Source of the DNA: Phaeobacter sp. G2
GTDB lineage: Bacteria > Pseudomonadota > Alphaproteobacteria > Rhodobacterales > Rhodobacteraceae
Assembly (NCBI GenBank): GCA_025163595.1
Contig: CP104100.1
Location: 248,001-312,000, forward strand
Length of the DNA stretch: 64,000 nt
Direction of reading: 5' to 3'
A program made the position numbers and the translations under genes. Within the stretch, counting starts at the first letter, position 1. Each line of letters starts with the position of its first letter. The notes under the pieces are model-generated. The model did not search any database. It saw only the letters and a program-made list of their open reading frames with translations, and was not told where the DNA came from. Below are positions 17,547-26,090 of the stretch, one piece after another.

Positions 17547-17747
17547 CGTTCTCTTCCATCCGGACTATGACCGTCGGCTCTGGAATCACACCAGATCTGC
17601 TGACACTTTTGCCCATGTTCCACAATTTATCCAAAAACCGGTTCCCACTTTTTGGATCGTGGAGACGACAAAAGCCGCTCGCGGGCTCGCAAAAGGAAAC
17701 TCCCTTGCATACCGCCGGTGGGGAATTTCGCCCCGCCCTGAGAACAG
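17547..17747 (-). promoter_or_regulatory. FMN (RFN) riboswitch upstream of ribH
   Basis: On the minus strand the RFN blocks appear in order: GTTCTCAGGGCGGGG at the 5' end (17733-17747), GAAATTCCCCACCGGCGGT, GAGCCCGCGAGC, then AGATCTGGTGTGATTCCAGA, GCCGACGGTCATAGTCCGGA and a closing GAGAAC. The element is about 200 bases long because an insert of roughly 70 bases lies between the GCGAGC block and the GCAGATC block; it includes a CCAAAAA/TTTTTGG stem. It ends about 90 bases before the ribH start and should shut expression down when FMN is plentiful. Confidence 0.93.
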
Positions 17748-17898
17748 CGCGACATTGCCAAGAAGTTGCACGGTGCGCAAGATGTGAAGCACAGATATGA
17801 CGTAGGGCGACTTGCAATGCGCGCACAGCCTTTGTGCGTGCGGGCTTTCCATTTGACACCAAACAGCTAGGCTGCGGCCAATCGACAAGGAGAGCGCG

Positions 17899-18501
17899 AT
17901 GAAACTGCATTATGCCCCGACTTCCCCTTTCGTTCGCAAGGTGATGGTCCTGCTGCACGAGACGGGGACCCTGGACAGTGTGGAAATACACAATGTTGCA
18001 ACCACGCCCTATGCCCCCAGTTCAGATGTCCAGGCCAGCAATCCGCTGGCAAAAATCCCGGCGTTGGAACGCGATGACGGGCCGGCGCTGTATGACAGCC
18101 GGGTGATTTGTGAATACCTTGATGCACGCGCCGAGGCTGGGCTATATGCGGCGCGCTGGGATAGCAAAGTCCTAGAAGCCACTGCCGATGGCATGATGGA
18201 TGCCGCCGTTCTGATGACCTATGAAAAGCGCCTGCGCCCCGAGGCACAGCAATACCCCGAGTGGATCCAGGCCCAGCTGGGCAAAGTTCTGGGAGCCTGT
18301 GCGGCGCTCAATGCGCGCTGGATGAGCCACCTGCAGGGGCCTTTGGATATGGGGCAAATCGCAGTGGGCTGTGCGCTTTCTTACCTGGATTTCAGGCATC
18401 CCGACGCCGGTTGGCGGGTTGGAAGCGAGACTCTGGCAGATTGGTTCAAGGATTTCGAATCGCGGCCTTCCATGCAGGCGACGCGGCCGCCTGAGGGTTA
18501 A
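17899..18501 (+). CDS. Glutathione S-transferase family protein
   Basis: The 200-residue protein has a thioredoxin-like N-terminal domain (MKLHYAPTSPFVRKVMVLLHETG, with Ser9 in the position of the usual catalytic Ser), the KIPALERDDGPALYDSRVICEYLD glutathione-binding stretch, and an all-helical C-terminal domain. AAGGAGAG precedes the ATG. The substrate is unknown and no neighbour indicates a role. The gene lies between the FMN riboswitch and petA. Confidence 0.88.
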   Translation: MKLHYAPTSPFVRKVMVLLHETGTLDSVEIHNVATTPYAPSSDVQASNPLAKIPALERDDGPALYDSRVICEYLDARAEAGLYAARWDSKVLEATADGMMDAAVLMTYEKRLRPEAQQYPEWIQAQLGKVLGACAALNARWMSHLQGPLDMGQIAVGCALSYLDFRHPDAGWRVGSETLADWFKDFESRPSMQATRPPEG

Positions 18502-18708
18502 TTCTTTCTTTAAAATGCAGGGGCTGAGGCAGGTCTGCTGTGGCTTTGAGAGCGCCGTTTGAAAGAAACTTCAAACTGGAGTGCCCTGTGCGGCTTTGAC
18601 CGCTGGACGAAAGCGCCTCACCCAGCTATGACCCGCCTGAGTCACCGCGTTTATCGTGGTGCATGCGCATGTTTGCCCTAAACGGGCGCTGGAAATGGAG
18701 AAAACCTC

Positions 18709-19269
18709 GTGTCCCACGCAGAAGACAACGAAGGAACCCGGAGAGATTTCCTCTACTACGCCACTGCCGGCGCCGGGGCAGTGACTGCGGGTGCCGCTGT
18801 ATGGCCCCTGGTCAATCAGATGAACCCCTCGGCTGACGTCAAAGCTTTGTCCTCGATTCTCGTGGATGTCAGCGGTGTAGAAGTTGGAACGCAAATTAGT
18901 GTGATGTTCTTGGGGAAACCCGTGTTCATCCGTCGTCGTACCCAGGCTGAGATCGACGAAGGCCGCGCGGTTGATGTTGCGGGCCTGATCGATACCGCTT
19001 CGGAAAACCCCAACAAGCCTGGCACCGATGCTGCGGACCAAAACCGCACCATGGATGAAAACGGCGAGTGGCTGGTGATGATGGGTGTCTGCACCCACCT
19101 CGGCTGTGTGCCGCTGGGCGATGGTTCGGGCGATTTCAACGGTTGGTTCTGCCCCTGTCACGGGTCGCACTACGACACCGCTGGCCGGATCCGCAAAGGC
19201 CCCGCGCCCCAGAACCTGCACGTGCCCGTCGCTGAGTTCACCGACGCAACAACCATCAAGCTGGGATAA
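18709..19269 (+). CDS. petA: Ubiquinol-cytochrome c reductase Rieske iron-sulfur subunit
   Basis: The 186-residue subunit carries the 2Fe-2S cluster of the bc1 complex. The N-terminus has a twin-arginine motif ([15 protein letters not shown]) in front of a single membrane anchor. The cluster ligands are in CTHLGC and CPCHGS. The GTG start at 18709 is chosen because ATGGAG sits at the right distance and the family begins with [17 protein letters not shown] sequence. petB follows 12 bases after the stop. The 207 bases upstream presumably hold the promoter, but I see no clear match to a consensus. Confidence 0.96.
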   Translation: MSHAEDNEGTRRDFLYYATAGAGAVTAGAAVWPLVNQMNPSADVKALSSILVDVSGVEVGTQISVMFLGKPVFIRRRTQAEIDEGRAVDVAGLIDTASENPNKPGTDAADQNRTMDENGEWLVMMGVCTHLGCVPLGDGSGDFNGWFCPCHGSHYDTAGRIRKGPAPQNLHVPVAEFTDATTIKLG

Positions 19270-19281
19270 GGAGACTAACAT

Positions 19282-20613
19282 ATGTCCGGTATTCCGCACG
19301 ACCATTACGAGCCGAAGACAGGCGCAGAAAAGTGGCTGCATAGCCGCCTGCCCATCGTCGGTCTGATCTACGACACCATCATGATCCCTACCCCCAAAAA
19401 CCTGAACTGGTGGTGGATCTGGGGCATTGTTCTGGCCTTTTGCCTGGTGATGCAAATTGTCACCGGTATCGTCCTGGTGATGCACTACACCCCGCATGCC
19501 GACATGGCTTTTGCCAGCGTTGAGCACATCATGCGCGACGTGAATGGCGGCTATATGCTGCGCTATCTGCACGCAAACGGCGCCTCGCTGTTCTTTGTGG
19601 CGGTCTACATCCACATCTTCCGCGGTCTCTTCTACGGTTCTTACAAGGCCCCACGTGAGATCACCTGGATCATCGGCATGATCATCTACCTGTTGATGAT
19701 GGCCACCGGGTTCATGGGCTATGTTTTGCCCTGGGGTCAGATGTCCTTCTGGGGCGCGACCGTGATCACCGGCCTGTTTGGCGCTATTCCTTTTGTGGGT
19801 GAAGCACTGCAGACATTCCTGCTGGGCGGACCTGCGGTGGACAACGCCACCCTGAACCGCTTCTTCTCGCTGCACTATCTGCTGCCTTTTGTTATTGCGG
19901 CGCTGGTTGTGGTCCATATTTGGGCCTTCCACACCACCGGCAACAACAACCCAACCGGTGTTGATGTGCGCAAGGGCTCGAAAGAGGAAGTTAAAAAAGA
20001 CACCCTGCCGTTCTGGCCCTATTTTGTGATCAAGGATTTCCTCGGTCTGGCCGTGGTTCTGGTGATCTTCTGGGCCATCGTCGGCTTTATGCCAAACTAC
20101 CTGGGCCACCCCGATAACTACATCGAGGCAAACCCACTGGTGACGCCGTCGCATATCGTTCCTGAATGGTACTTCCTGCCGTTCTACGCGATCCTGCGGG
20201 CCTTCACCTCGGAAGTCTGGGTTGTTCAGATTGCATCCTTTGTGACGGGTGGCATTGTCGACGCCAAGTTCTTTGGGGTTCTGGCGATGTTTGGCGCGAT
20301 CGCCGTGATGGCGCTGGTGCCTTGGCTGGATACCAGCCGGGTGCGGTCGGGTCGCTATCGTCCGATGTTCAAATGGTGGTTCTATCTGCTGATCTTTGAC
20401 TTCTTTGCCCTGATGTGGCTGGGCGCGATGCCGGCGGAAGAGCCCTATGCATCGTTCTCGCTGATCGCATCGGCCTATTGGTTCGGTTACTTCCTGGTGA
20501 TCCTGCCGATCCTGGGTGTCATCGAGAAGCCATTGGCAGAGCCTGCTACAATCGAAGAAGATTTCGACGCTCACTATGGCGAGAAATCTGACGCAGCCAC
20601 TCCTGCCGAGTAA
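19282..20613 (+). CDS. petB: Cytochrome b subunit of the bc1 complex
   Basis: The 443-residue polytopic subunit has eight membrane helices and four haem-b ligand histidines: two in the second helix region ([19 protein letters not shown]) and two in the fourth ([21 protein letters not shown]). The quinol-site motif [13 protein letters not shown] is present. It is part of petABC, with 12 bases to petA and 17 bases to petC. It oxidises ubiquinol and drives proton translocation across the inner membrane. Confidence 0.97.
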   Translation: MSGIPHDHYEPKTGAEKWLHSRLPIVGLIYDTIMIPTPKNLNWWWIWGIVLAFCLVMQIVTGIVLVMHYTPHADMAFASVEHIMRDVNGGYMLRYLHANGASLFFVAVYIHIFRGLFYGSYKAPREITWIIGMIIYLLMMATGFMGYVLPWGQMSFWGATVITGLFGAIPFVGEALQTFLLGGPAVDNATLNRFFSLHYLLPFVIAALVVVHIWAFHTTGNNNPTGVDVRKGSKEEVKKDTLPFWPYFVIKDFLGLAVVLVIFWAIVGFMPNYLGHPDNYIEANPLVTPSHIVPEWYFLPFYAILRAFTSEVWVVQIASFVTGGIVDAKFFGVLAMFGAIAVMALVPWLDTSRVRSGRYRPMFKWWFYLLIFDFFALMWLGAMPAEEPYASFSLIASAYWFGYFLVILPILGVIEKPLAEPATIEEDFDAHYGEKSDAATPAE

Positions 20614-20630
20614 GAGAAGGACAGCTACCA

Positions 20631-21422
20631 ATGTTGAAGAAACTCGCAATCGGTGCCGCCTTCGCTCTGGCCCTTGCTCCTGTCGCATCCCATGCGGCAG
20701 GTGGCAGCGGCCACGTCGAGGACTTTCAGTTCTCGTTTGAGGGACCATTTGGCGCCTATGATCAAAATCAGCTGCAGCGCGGCTTGCAGATCTACACCGA
20801 AGTCTGCGCTGCCTGTCACGGGCTGAAGTTCGTACCCCTGCGCACCCTTGCTGACGAGGGTGGTCCTGCACTGCCTGCTGATCAGGTCCGTGCCTATGCG
20901 GCTGAGAACTTTACCGTCTATGACCCGGAACTGGACGAGGATGTCCCTGCCAAGCCGGTAGATCACTTCCCTGCCAATACCGCCGCCGGTGCCCCTGACC
21001 TGAGCCTGATGGCCAAGGCACGCGCCGGTTTCCACGGCCCCTATGGGTCCGGTATGAACCAGCTGTTCAAAGGCATCGGTGGCGCGGAATACATCGCCTC
21101 CTTGCTGGACGGCTATACCGGTGAGGAAAAGGAAGAGGCAGGCACCCTGTTTTATGAGAACACCGCCTTCCCAGGTGGCTGGATCTCGATGGCGCCGCCG
21201 CTGTCGGATGAGCAGGTTGAATTTGCCGATGGCCATGACAACACTGTGCATCACATGGCGCAGGATGTTGCGGCGTTCCTGATGTGGACCGCCGAGCCCA
21301 AGATGATGGCCCGCAAGCAAAGCGGTTTTGTTGGGGTGCTGATCCTGACCGTTCTGTCGGTTCTGCTTTATCTGACCAACAAACAGCTCTGGGCACCGCA
21401 CAAGGGTAAAAAATCCGCCTGA
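20631..21422 (+). CDS. petC: Cytochrome c1 subunit of the bc1 complex
   Basis: The 263-residue precursor has a Sec signal peptide ([22 protein letters not shown]), a single haem c site in [11 protein letters not shown], and a C-terminal anchor helix ([19 protein letters not shown]) followed by a positive tail. This is the normal cytochrome c1 design, with the haem domain in the periplasm. It ends the petABC operon and is followed by a strong terminator. Confidence 0.97.
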   Translation: MLKKLAIGAAFALALAPVASHAAGGSGHVEDFQFSFEGPFGAYDQNQLQRGLQIYTEVCAACHGLKFVPLRTLADEGGPALPADQVRAYAAENFTVYDPELDEDVPAKPVDHFPANTAAGAPDLSLMAKARAGFHGPYGSGMNQLFKGIGGAEYIASLLDGYTGEEKEEAGTLFYENTAFPGGWISMAPPLSDEQVEFADGHDNTVHHMAQDVAAFLMWTAEPKMMARKQSGFVGVLILTVLSVLLYLTNKQLWAPHKGKKSA

Positions 21423-21448
21423 TAGGCTGATTTCACCTGACATAAAAC

Positions 21449-21483
21449 GGCCCCTGCAAGTCACCTTGCGGGGGCCTTTTTGT
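21449..21483 (+). terminator. Rho-independent terminator after petC
   Basis: A 12-base stem (GGCCCCTGCAAG at 21449-21460 with CTTGCGGGGGCC at 21465-21476, one G-T pair) is followed by TTTTTGTTTG. It lies 26 bases after the petC stop. Confidence 0.9.
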
Positions 21484-21501
21484 TTGATCAGGCGGGATGC
21501 A

Positions 21502-21566
21502 GGGGCGCTGCCCCTCTGGGCGTGAACGCCCATTCACCCCGAGGTATTTAGTGCAAGATGAAAGGT
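21502..21566 (+). repeat. Intergenic repeat (TATTTTTGGCCAAATGA family), copy 3
   Basis: A GGGGC-GCT-GCCCC hairpin (21502-21514) is followed by a second hairpin TGGGCG-TGAA-CGCCCA (21517-21532), then CCCCGAGGTATTTAGTGCAAGATGAAAG, of which the core differs from copies 1 and 2. It lies between the convergent petC and mtaB genes. Confidence 0.55.
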
Positions 21567-21573
21567 GGGGGGC

Positions 21574-22830
21574 TCAGGCGGTGAGATGGGTATCGTTGAT
21601 ACCGAGGATGTGGGTGGAGACGATTTTGCCTTCGCTCTGAGGTTTGGAGAATTTCACTTCGGTGAACTGTTCGGTCCGACCCATATGGGGGTTTTCCATC
21701 AAGACCTGATGGGTTTTGCCGATCTGGGTGGCGAGGTGTTTCTGGACTTGGGCGTCACCAGCTGCGCGCAGTCTGGCGGCGCGTTGCTTGATGGTGTTGC
21801 CGTTGATTTGTTTGGGGATCTTGGCCGCAGGCGTGCCCTCTCGTTTTGAATAGGGAAAGACGTGCAGCCATGTGAGATGACAGTCTTCGACCAGCGCCAG
21901 TGAGTTTTCAAAATGCGCTTCGGTTTCGGTGGGAAAGCCGGCGATAATATCGGCGCCAAAGGTCATATCGGGGCGCAGGCGCCGGGCCTCTTCGCAGAAC
22001 CGGATGGCGTCGTCGCGCAGGTGGCGCCGGGCCATACGTTTGAGAATCATGTCGTCGCCATGTTGCAGCGACAGATGCAGATGCGGCATCAGACGCGGCT
22101 CCGTGGCGATGGCCTGCATCAGGTTGTCATCCACTTCGATCGAATCAATGGAGGAAATGCGCAGGCGCGGCAGGTCCGGCACCAGTTTGAGGATCCGCAT
22201 CACCAGATCGCCCAGTTTTGGCTGCGCAGGCAGATCGGCGCCCCAGCTGGTGAGGTCAACGCCGGTCAGCACCACTTCGTTATAGCCCTTGTCCACAAGC
22301 CGCTTGATCTGGTCCACCACCACCCCGGCGGGCACGGATCGCGAATTGCCCCGGCCATAGGGGATAATGCAGAAGGTACAGCGGTGGTCACAGCCATTTT
22401 GCACCTGCACATAGGCGCGGCTGCGGGTGCCAAAGCCGTCGATCAGGTGGCCGGCGGTTTCGGTTACCGACATGATGTCATCGACCTGGACCTTTTCCGT
22501 CTCGCCGATGAAATTGGCGGCCATGCCATGCCATGTTTCTGGCTGCATTTTTTCGGTATTGCCCAGAACGGTATCGACCTCTGACATCTGTGCAAAGGTT
22601 TCGGGTTCGGTCTGGGCCGCGCAGCCGGTGACCACGATGCGGGCCTCTGGGTTGTCCCGGCGCAGGCGGCGAATTTCCTGGCGGGATTTGCGCACCGCCT
22701 CTGCGGTGACGGCGCAGGTATTCACCACCACCAGATTTTCCAGGCCAGCGGCCTGAGACAGCTCTTTCATTGCTTCGGTCTCATAGGCGTTGAGACGGCA
22801 GCCGAGTGTGGTGAACTTTGGCGCTGACAT
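21574..22830 (-). CDS. mtaB: tRNA t6A37 methylthiotransferase (MtaB)
   Basis: The 418-residue radical-SAM methylthiotransferase converts t6A37 to ms2t6A in tRNAs reading ANN codons. The N-terminal MTTase domain starts with FTTLGCRLNAYE, and other cluster cysteines lie in VVNTCAVT and VTGCAAQ. The radical-SAM triad is CDHRCTFC. The start at 22830 is preferred because it falls one base after the dapF stop; the longer frame would overlap dapF. The short TRAM-like tail and NTCAVTAEA pattern favour MtaB over MiaB. Confidence 0.9.
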   Translation of the reverse strand: MSAPKFTTLGCRLNAYETEAMKELSQAAGLENLVVVNTCAVTAEAVRKSRQEIRRLRRDNPEARIVVTGCAAQTEPETFAQMSEVDTVLGNTEKMQPETWHGMAANFIGETEKVQVDDIMSVTETAGHLIDGFGTRSRAYVQVQNGCDHRCTFCIIPYGRGNSRSVPAGVVVDQIKRLVDKGYNEVVLTGVDLTSWGADLPAQPKLGDLVMRILKLVPDLPRLRISSIDSIEVDDNLMQAIATEPRLMPHLHLSLQHGDDMILKRMARRHLRDDAIRFCEEARRLRPDMTFGADIIAGFPTETEAHFENSLALVEDCHLTWLHVFPYSKREGTPAAKIPKQINGNTIKQRAARLRAAGDAQVQKHLATQIGKTHQVLMENPHMGRTEQFTEVKFSKPQSEGKIVSTHILGINDTHLTA

Positions 22831-22831
22831 G

Positions 22832-23671
22832 TCAGAGACTTTCGAGAAAAGCGGCGGTGAAACTGCCGGTGAAGACATGCATGGTCGGTCCGGTCATCCA
22901 GACGCCATCGTCGCGCCAGTCGATCCAGAGTGTGCCACCGTCCAGATCAATCTGGACCTTGCGCCCGGTCAGGCCGCGTCGGGCGGCGGCCACGGCGGTT
23001 GCGCAGGAGGAAGAGCCAGAGGCCAGGGTAACGCCCACACCGCGTTCCCAGACGCGCATGCGGATGTGATTGGGGCCAACAAGATGGGCGACCTGCACAT
23101 TGGTGCGCTGGGGGTAAAGCGGGTGATGTTCGTATCTGGGGCCAAACTCTGAGAGCGGGATGAGATCGGCATCTTCGACAAAGAAGGTGCAATGGGGGTT
23201 GCCCATACCGGTGGCGGTTGGGGCGCCCTCGATGGGCAACTCCAGGGTGTCGGTTTCTTCCCGCAAAGGAATGTCGCGCCAGTCCAGCTGCGGTTGCCCC
23301 ATGTTGACCGAGGTGAGCCCGTTGCCGACGTCGCAGGCGAATAGATCGCCGCGATCAGTGGTGAGGTGCAGATCGGTCTTGCCGCTTTCCTGCATCAGGT
23401 GGCGGGCAATGCAGCGGGTGGCATTGCCACAGGCCGCTGAGGTGGAGCCATCGGCGTTGTAAAAGGTGAGATGCGCGTCCCCCTTTCCCTGTTCAATCAG
23501 CGCCAACTGATCAAAGCCAACGCCAAATTGACGATGGGCGATTCCCCGCGCCAGGGCGGGGGTGATTTCCAATCGATTGCTCCGCGCGTCAACAACAACA
23601 AAGTCGTTGCCCAGCCCGTGCATCTTCATGAAGGGAAAAAGGGGTTCTGAATACATGCTCATATCGGCCAT
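22832..23671 (-). CDS. dapF: Diaminopimelate epimerase
   Basis: The approximately 279-residue enzyme interconverts LL- and meso-diaminopimelate for lysine and peptidoglycan synthesis. The two catalytic cysteines are in ACGNATRC and GSSSCATAV, and the N-terminus has FMKMHGLGNDFVVVD. Three closely spaced ATGs (23671, 23662, 23656) are possible starts; none has a strong Shine-Dalgarno sequence, and the frame upstream to 23806 is not family-like. mtaB begins one base after the stop, so the two are co-translated. Confidence 0.94.
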   Translation of the reverse strand: MADMSMYSEPLFPFMKMHGLGNDFVVVDARSNRLEITPALARGIAHRQFGVGFDQLALIEQGKGDAHLTFYNADGSTSAACGNATRCIARHLMQESGKTDLHLTTDRGDLFACDVGNGLTSVNMGQPQLDWRDIPLREETDTLELPIEGAPTATGMGNPHCTFFVEDADLIPLSEFGPRYEHHPLYPQRTNVQVAHLVGPNHIRMRVWERGVGVTLASGSSSCATAVAAARRGLTGRKVQIDLDGGTLWIDWRDDGVWMTGPTMHVFTGSFTAAFLESL

Positions 23672-23857
23672 ATAGACCTGTGGTGAAAATGAATCCAGTC
23701 TGTGACGCATAAAGTTCAAAAAAGGGCTTGACCCGTTCCCCCGCGAACCGTAGATAGCCGCCAATCGGAACGGCAAGAACGACACGGACTGGCCGGACGA
23801 TAGCAAATTAAGCGCTTGATCCTCTTGGATAAATCACTTAGACCGCGACTATAAAGT

Positions 23858-23933
23858 GGGCCGTTAGCTCAGCTGGTAGAGCAACTGACTTTTAATCAGT
23901 AGGTCGATGGTTCGAACCCATCACGGCTCACCA
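23858..23933 (+). tRNA. tRNA-Lys (anticodon TTT)
   Basis: The cloverleaf is complete: acceptor GGGCCGT with ACGGCTC (one G-T pair), D arm AGCTCAGCTGGTAGAGC, anticodon arm CTGACTTTTAATCAG with anticodon TTT, and T arm with GGTTCGAACCC. The CCA end is encoded at 23931-23933. It is 76 bases long, and a terminator follows within 8 bases. Confidence 0.97.
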
Positions 23934-23940
23934 CTTTATC

Positions 23941-23978
23941 AAAGCCTTAGGCGGAAACGCCTGAGGCTTTCTCTTTTT
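23941..23978 (+). terminator. Rho-independent terminator after tRNA-Lys
   Basis: A 13-base stem with one G-T pair (AAAGCCTTAGGCG at 23941-23953 with CGCCTGAGGCTTT at 23958-23970) and a GAAA loop is followed by a T-rich run. Confidence 0.85.
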
Positions 23979-24145
23979 CAGCACGGTGCAGCAGAGCGTC
24001 TCATGGGAATCCGGGGTGGGGTTGTACAGGGTACAAACTTCTGAGTTTTCACGATTGACCAACAGTGGAAGCGTGATTTGTCAGGCTCAAAAATACCACC
24101 AATGGATTAGAATAGGCACGACTGGTAAGAGCACAGCAAGGGAGA

Positions 24146-24172
24146 CGAAAAGCCCTACACACGGGCTTTTCG
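24146..24172. terminator. Hairpin between tRNA-Lys and the binding-protein gene
   Basis: A perfect 10-base inverted repeat (CGAAAAGCCC at 24146-24155 with GGGCTTTTCG at 24163-24172) encloses a 7-base loop. It lies 24 bases after the stop of the minus-strand binding-protein gene and probably ends its transcript, though the T-run is short. The stretch 23979-24145 otherwise shows nothing I can name. Confidence 0.5.
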
Positions 24173-24196
24173 CATCTTAAAATAACAAGGCGCGGC

Positions 24197-24910
24197 TTAG
24201 AATGCGGCGTTGAACTGGTCCCGCAATGCGCGGCCTGCGTCTGAGTTTTCAAAGCAGATATGAAGCCCATGTTCCGCCAATGGGACGGGGTTGAACTCCA
24301 GTCGTTCAGCAAGCGCGGGCATATCGGCGAGCAGGTGGGCCATGACTTCGCGGTCGATCACAGCAGCATCGATGCGACCAGCGGCAACCTTTTTGAGGTT
24401 TGCGTCATCGGCGGTCACTTCCTGGGTTTGGACTTCCCCATTGGCGACCATGGCGTCGAAACGGGCCTCGTTCAGATAGCCGGACACCACACCAATGGTG
24501 TAGCTGGTCAGGTCGGCGTGGTCAGACCAGGTGATTGGCGCGTCGATCCGCTGGGCAAAGCCAACCGGGCTGGTGCCAAAGGATTTGGAATACAGGCAGC
24601 GATCGCCACCTTTGTCAGCATCATCCGCTTCGGAGTAATATTCTGGATAGACGCCAAGCCACGCCGGGTCTTTGGCGGCCAGGTTCACCGCACGGTTCCA
24701 GGGGAAGACCTGCACGGTGGTTTCGATGCCGGCGCCTTGCAGAATTTCGATAACCCGGTCGGTGCTGGTCCCAGATCCATCGGAATTCACATAGGGCGGC
24801 CATTCCAGGGTGGTGAGTTGCACAGGCTCCGCCATTGTTTTTGACGCCATGAGGGACGCAGTACACACAACCGCTGCCGCGAGGGTCAGGGTTTTACCAA
24901 TTAACTTCAT
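24197..24910 (-). CDS. Periplasmic solute-binding protein (family 3-like), orphan
   Basis: The 237-residue protein has a signal peptide (MKLIGKTLTLAAAVVCTASLMASKTMA) and a two-domain binding fold like amino-acid-type SBPs: TLEWPPYVNSDGSGTSTDRVIEIL at the mature N-terminus, then TSYTIGVVSGYLNEARFD and AVIDREVMAHLL. The start at 24910 is chosen so that the signal peptide comes first. No permease or ATPase gene is adjacent, so it may serve a transporter elsewhere or act as a sensor-type protein. The ligand is unknown. Confidence 0.8.
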   Translation of the reverse strand: MKLIGKTLTLAAAVVCTASLMASKTMAEPVQLTTLEWPPYVNSDGSGTSTDRVIEILQGAGIETTVQVFPWNRAVNLAAKDPAWLGVYPEYYSEADDADKGGDRCLYSKSFGTSPVGFAQRIDAPITWSDHADLTSYTIGVVSGYLNEARFDAMVANGEVQTQEVTADDANLKKVAAGRIDAAVIDREVMAHLLADMPALAERLEFNPVPLAEHGLHICFENSDAGRALRDQFNAAF

Positions 24911-25035
24911 ACGTATCTCCGCGATTTGTCGCCCTGTGTGGGCATTCATTTCGGGAGAAACGCTATAGGGTTTCCCTGAATTTCTGGTGAATCCCTTGGT
25001 GGAGTGTCTTTGGGGCAGGCTTCATTGGCTGCGTC

Positions 25036-25644
25036 TTATGGTGGACCAAGCGGGAGATTGAACTGTGCTTTGCGCGCGGTGCCACTGATCGCATCAAAGC
25101 TCTTGCCCAACCGGTCTTCCGCCAGCAGGACCACCTGCGCCGCGGCGCGGGCATCTTCCCCGGCGTCGTGGTGTTGAAACGAAAGCCCCAGTTCCCTTTT
25201 TAGGTTGCCCAGCCCGTGCCCACCGTTGCCTTTGAACTCAGGCCAGGCCCGGCGGGCAATCTTGACGCTGTCGCTCCAGCTTAGATCTGCATTGGGCAGG
25301 CGATAGGCACGGCAAGCTGCGCTGATGGCCCGGCTGTCAAAGCTGCTGTGCTGCACCAGGTGATGTAGTTCTAACAGCGGCTTCAGCAGTTCCCATGCCT
25401 TTGGAAAGCAGGGGGCCTGGGCGACAGTTGCTGCATCAATGCCGTGTAATTCGGTGTTGAAGGCGGCAAAGCTTTGCTCGGGGTTTACATAGGTTGTGTA
25501 GGTTTCGATGTGGCTGTCGGCACGCACACAGGCAATGCCGATCTGGCAGATGCTGGCGCTGTCACGGCTGGCGGTTTCCACATCCAGCGCGATGAACCGA
25601 AAGGGGCCTGCTGGCAGGGTTGTGGCGGCTGAATAACCCGTCAT
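25036..25644 (-). CDS. DEDD-family 3'-5' exonuclease (DNA polymerase III epsilon-like)
   Basis: The 202-residue protein has the RNase T/epsilon exonuclease fold: ExoI FIALDVETAS with the metal-binding Asp and Glu, ExoII around LVQHSSFDSRAI, and ExoIII HHDAGEDARAAAQVV, the DEDDh pattern. It is shorter than DnaQ and lacks a clear polymerase-binding tail. It probably trims single-stranded DNA or RNA ends. Starts at 25659 or 25644 are both possible, with no strong Shine-Dalgarno; the frame runs to 26214 but that upstream portion is not family-like. Confidence 0.78.
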   Translation of the reverse strand: MTGYSAATTLPAGPFRFIALDVETASRDSASICQIGIACVRADSHIETYTTYVNPEQSFAAFNTELHGIDAATVAQAPCFPKAWELLKPLLELHHLVQHSSFDSRAISAACRAYRLPNADLSWSDSVKIARRAWPEFKGNGGHGLGNLKRELGLSFQHHDAGEDARAAAQVVLLAEDRLGKSFDAISGTARKAQFNLPLGPP

Positions 25645-25658
25645 CTTATTCGGCCCCA

Positions 25659-25829
25659 TCAATGCCAAAACGATAGGCACGCAGTGACAGCAGAGGGCGG
25701 CACTGTTGGTGCAGCGCCACGCTGTCGCTGCTGTCGCCCTATGGCGACCCCGTGGAAGCCTTGTTCCCACAAAGTTCTGAGAGCCATATCGACAAGGGTA
25801 GGCCGGTAAGAGGATTCGGCGCGGGGCAT
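25659..25829 (-). pseudogene. TetR-family N-terminal remnant
   Basis: An open frame begins MPRAESSYRPTLVDMALRTL and continues WEQGFHGVAIG, which looks like the start of a TetR-type helix-turn-helix domain. The likeness then stops and the frame ends after 56 residues, with no ligand-binding domain. I read it as a truncated or frameshifted regulator beside the exonuclease gene. A chance frame is possible. Confidence 0.35.
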
Positions 25830-26090
25830 TTTGATCCTTGTGTTGGAATGATCGGTCCGCTGGCGGCATCGCACCCTGTTTCCAGGGTTGATGAGTTGCC
25901 CGATGATGAGGCGCTCTGGTGACAAAAAGAAACTCACCACCGTTCATGGCGATCCAAGGCTGGCAGGTCAAGCTGTAGGGGCACGACAGTCCAATCCATG
26001 CCAAAATTGCATGAATTGGGCTGATAATCTCATTGGAATTCATGTCTGGTTTGCCTGATAACTGGGACGAAACAGACAAAGGGATAGCCA
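25830..26090. other. Intergenic region before the E1 fusion gene
   Basis: The region between the TetR-like remnant and 26091 holds no gene I can support. It should contain the promoter of the plus-strand dehydrogenase operon, but no clear -35/-10 pair stands out. AAAGGGATAG at about 26078 serves as the ribosome-binding site of the next gene. Confidence 0.4.

Noticed and set aside
17598..17650. The TTATCCAAA sequence near 17628 as a DnaA box
   Set aside because: It differs from the consensus, lies inside the FMN riboswitch insert, and has no neighbouring boxes.
18571..20871. Minus-strand frame of 766 aa opposite petA and petB
   Set aside because: The translation is His/Gln/Arg-rich with no domain, and petABC on the other strand is certain. 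It is an artefact of GC-rich coding DNA.
23858..26090. tRNA-Lys as an integration site for a genomic island
   Set aside because: I found no copy of the tRNA 3' end downstream and no integrase; the region is only mildly unusual.
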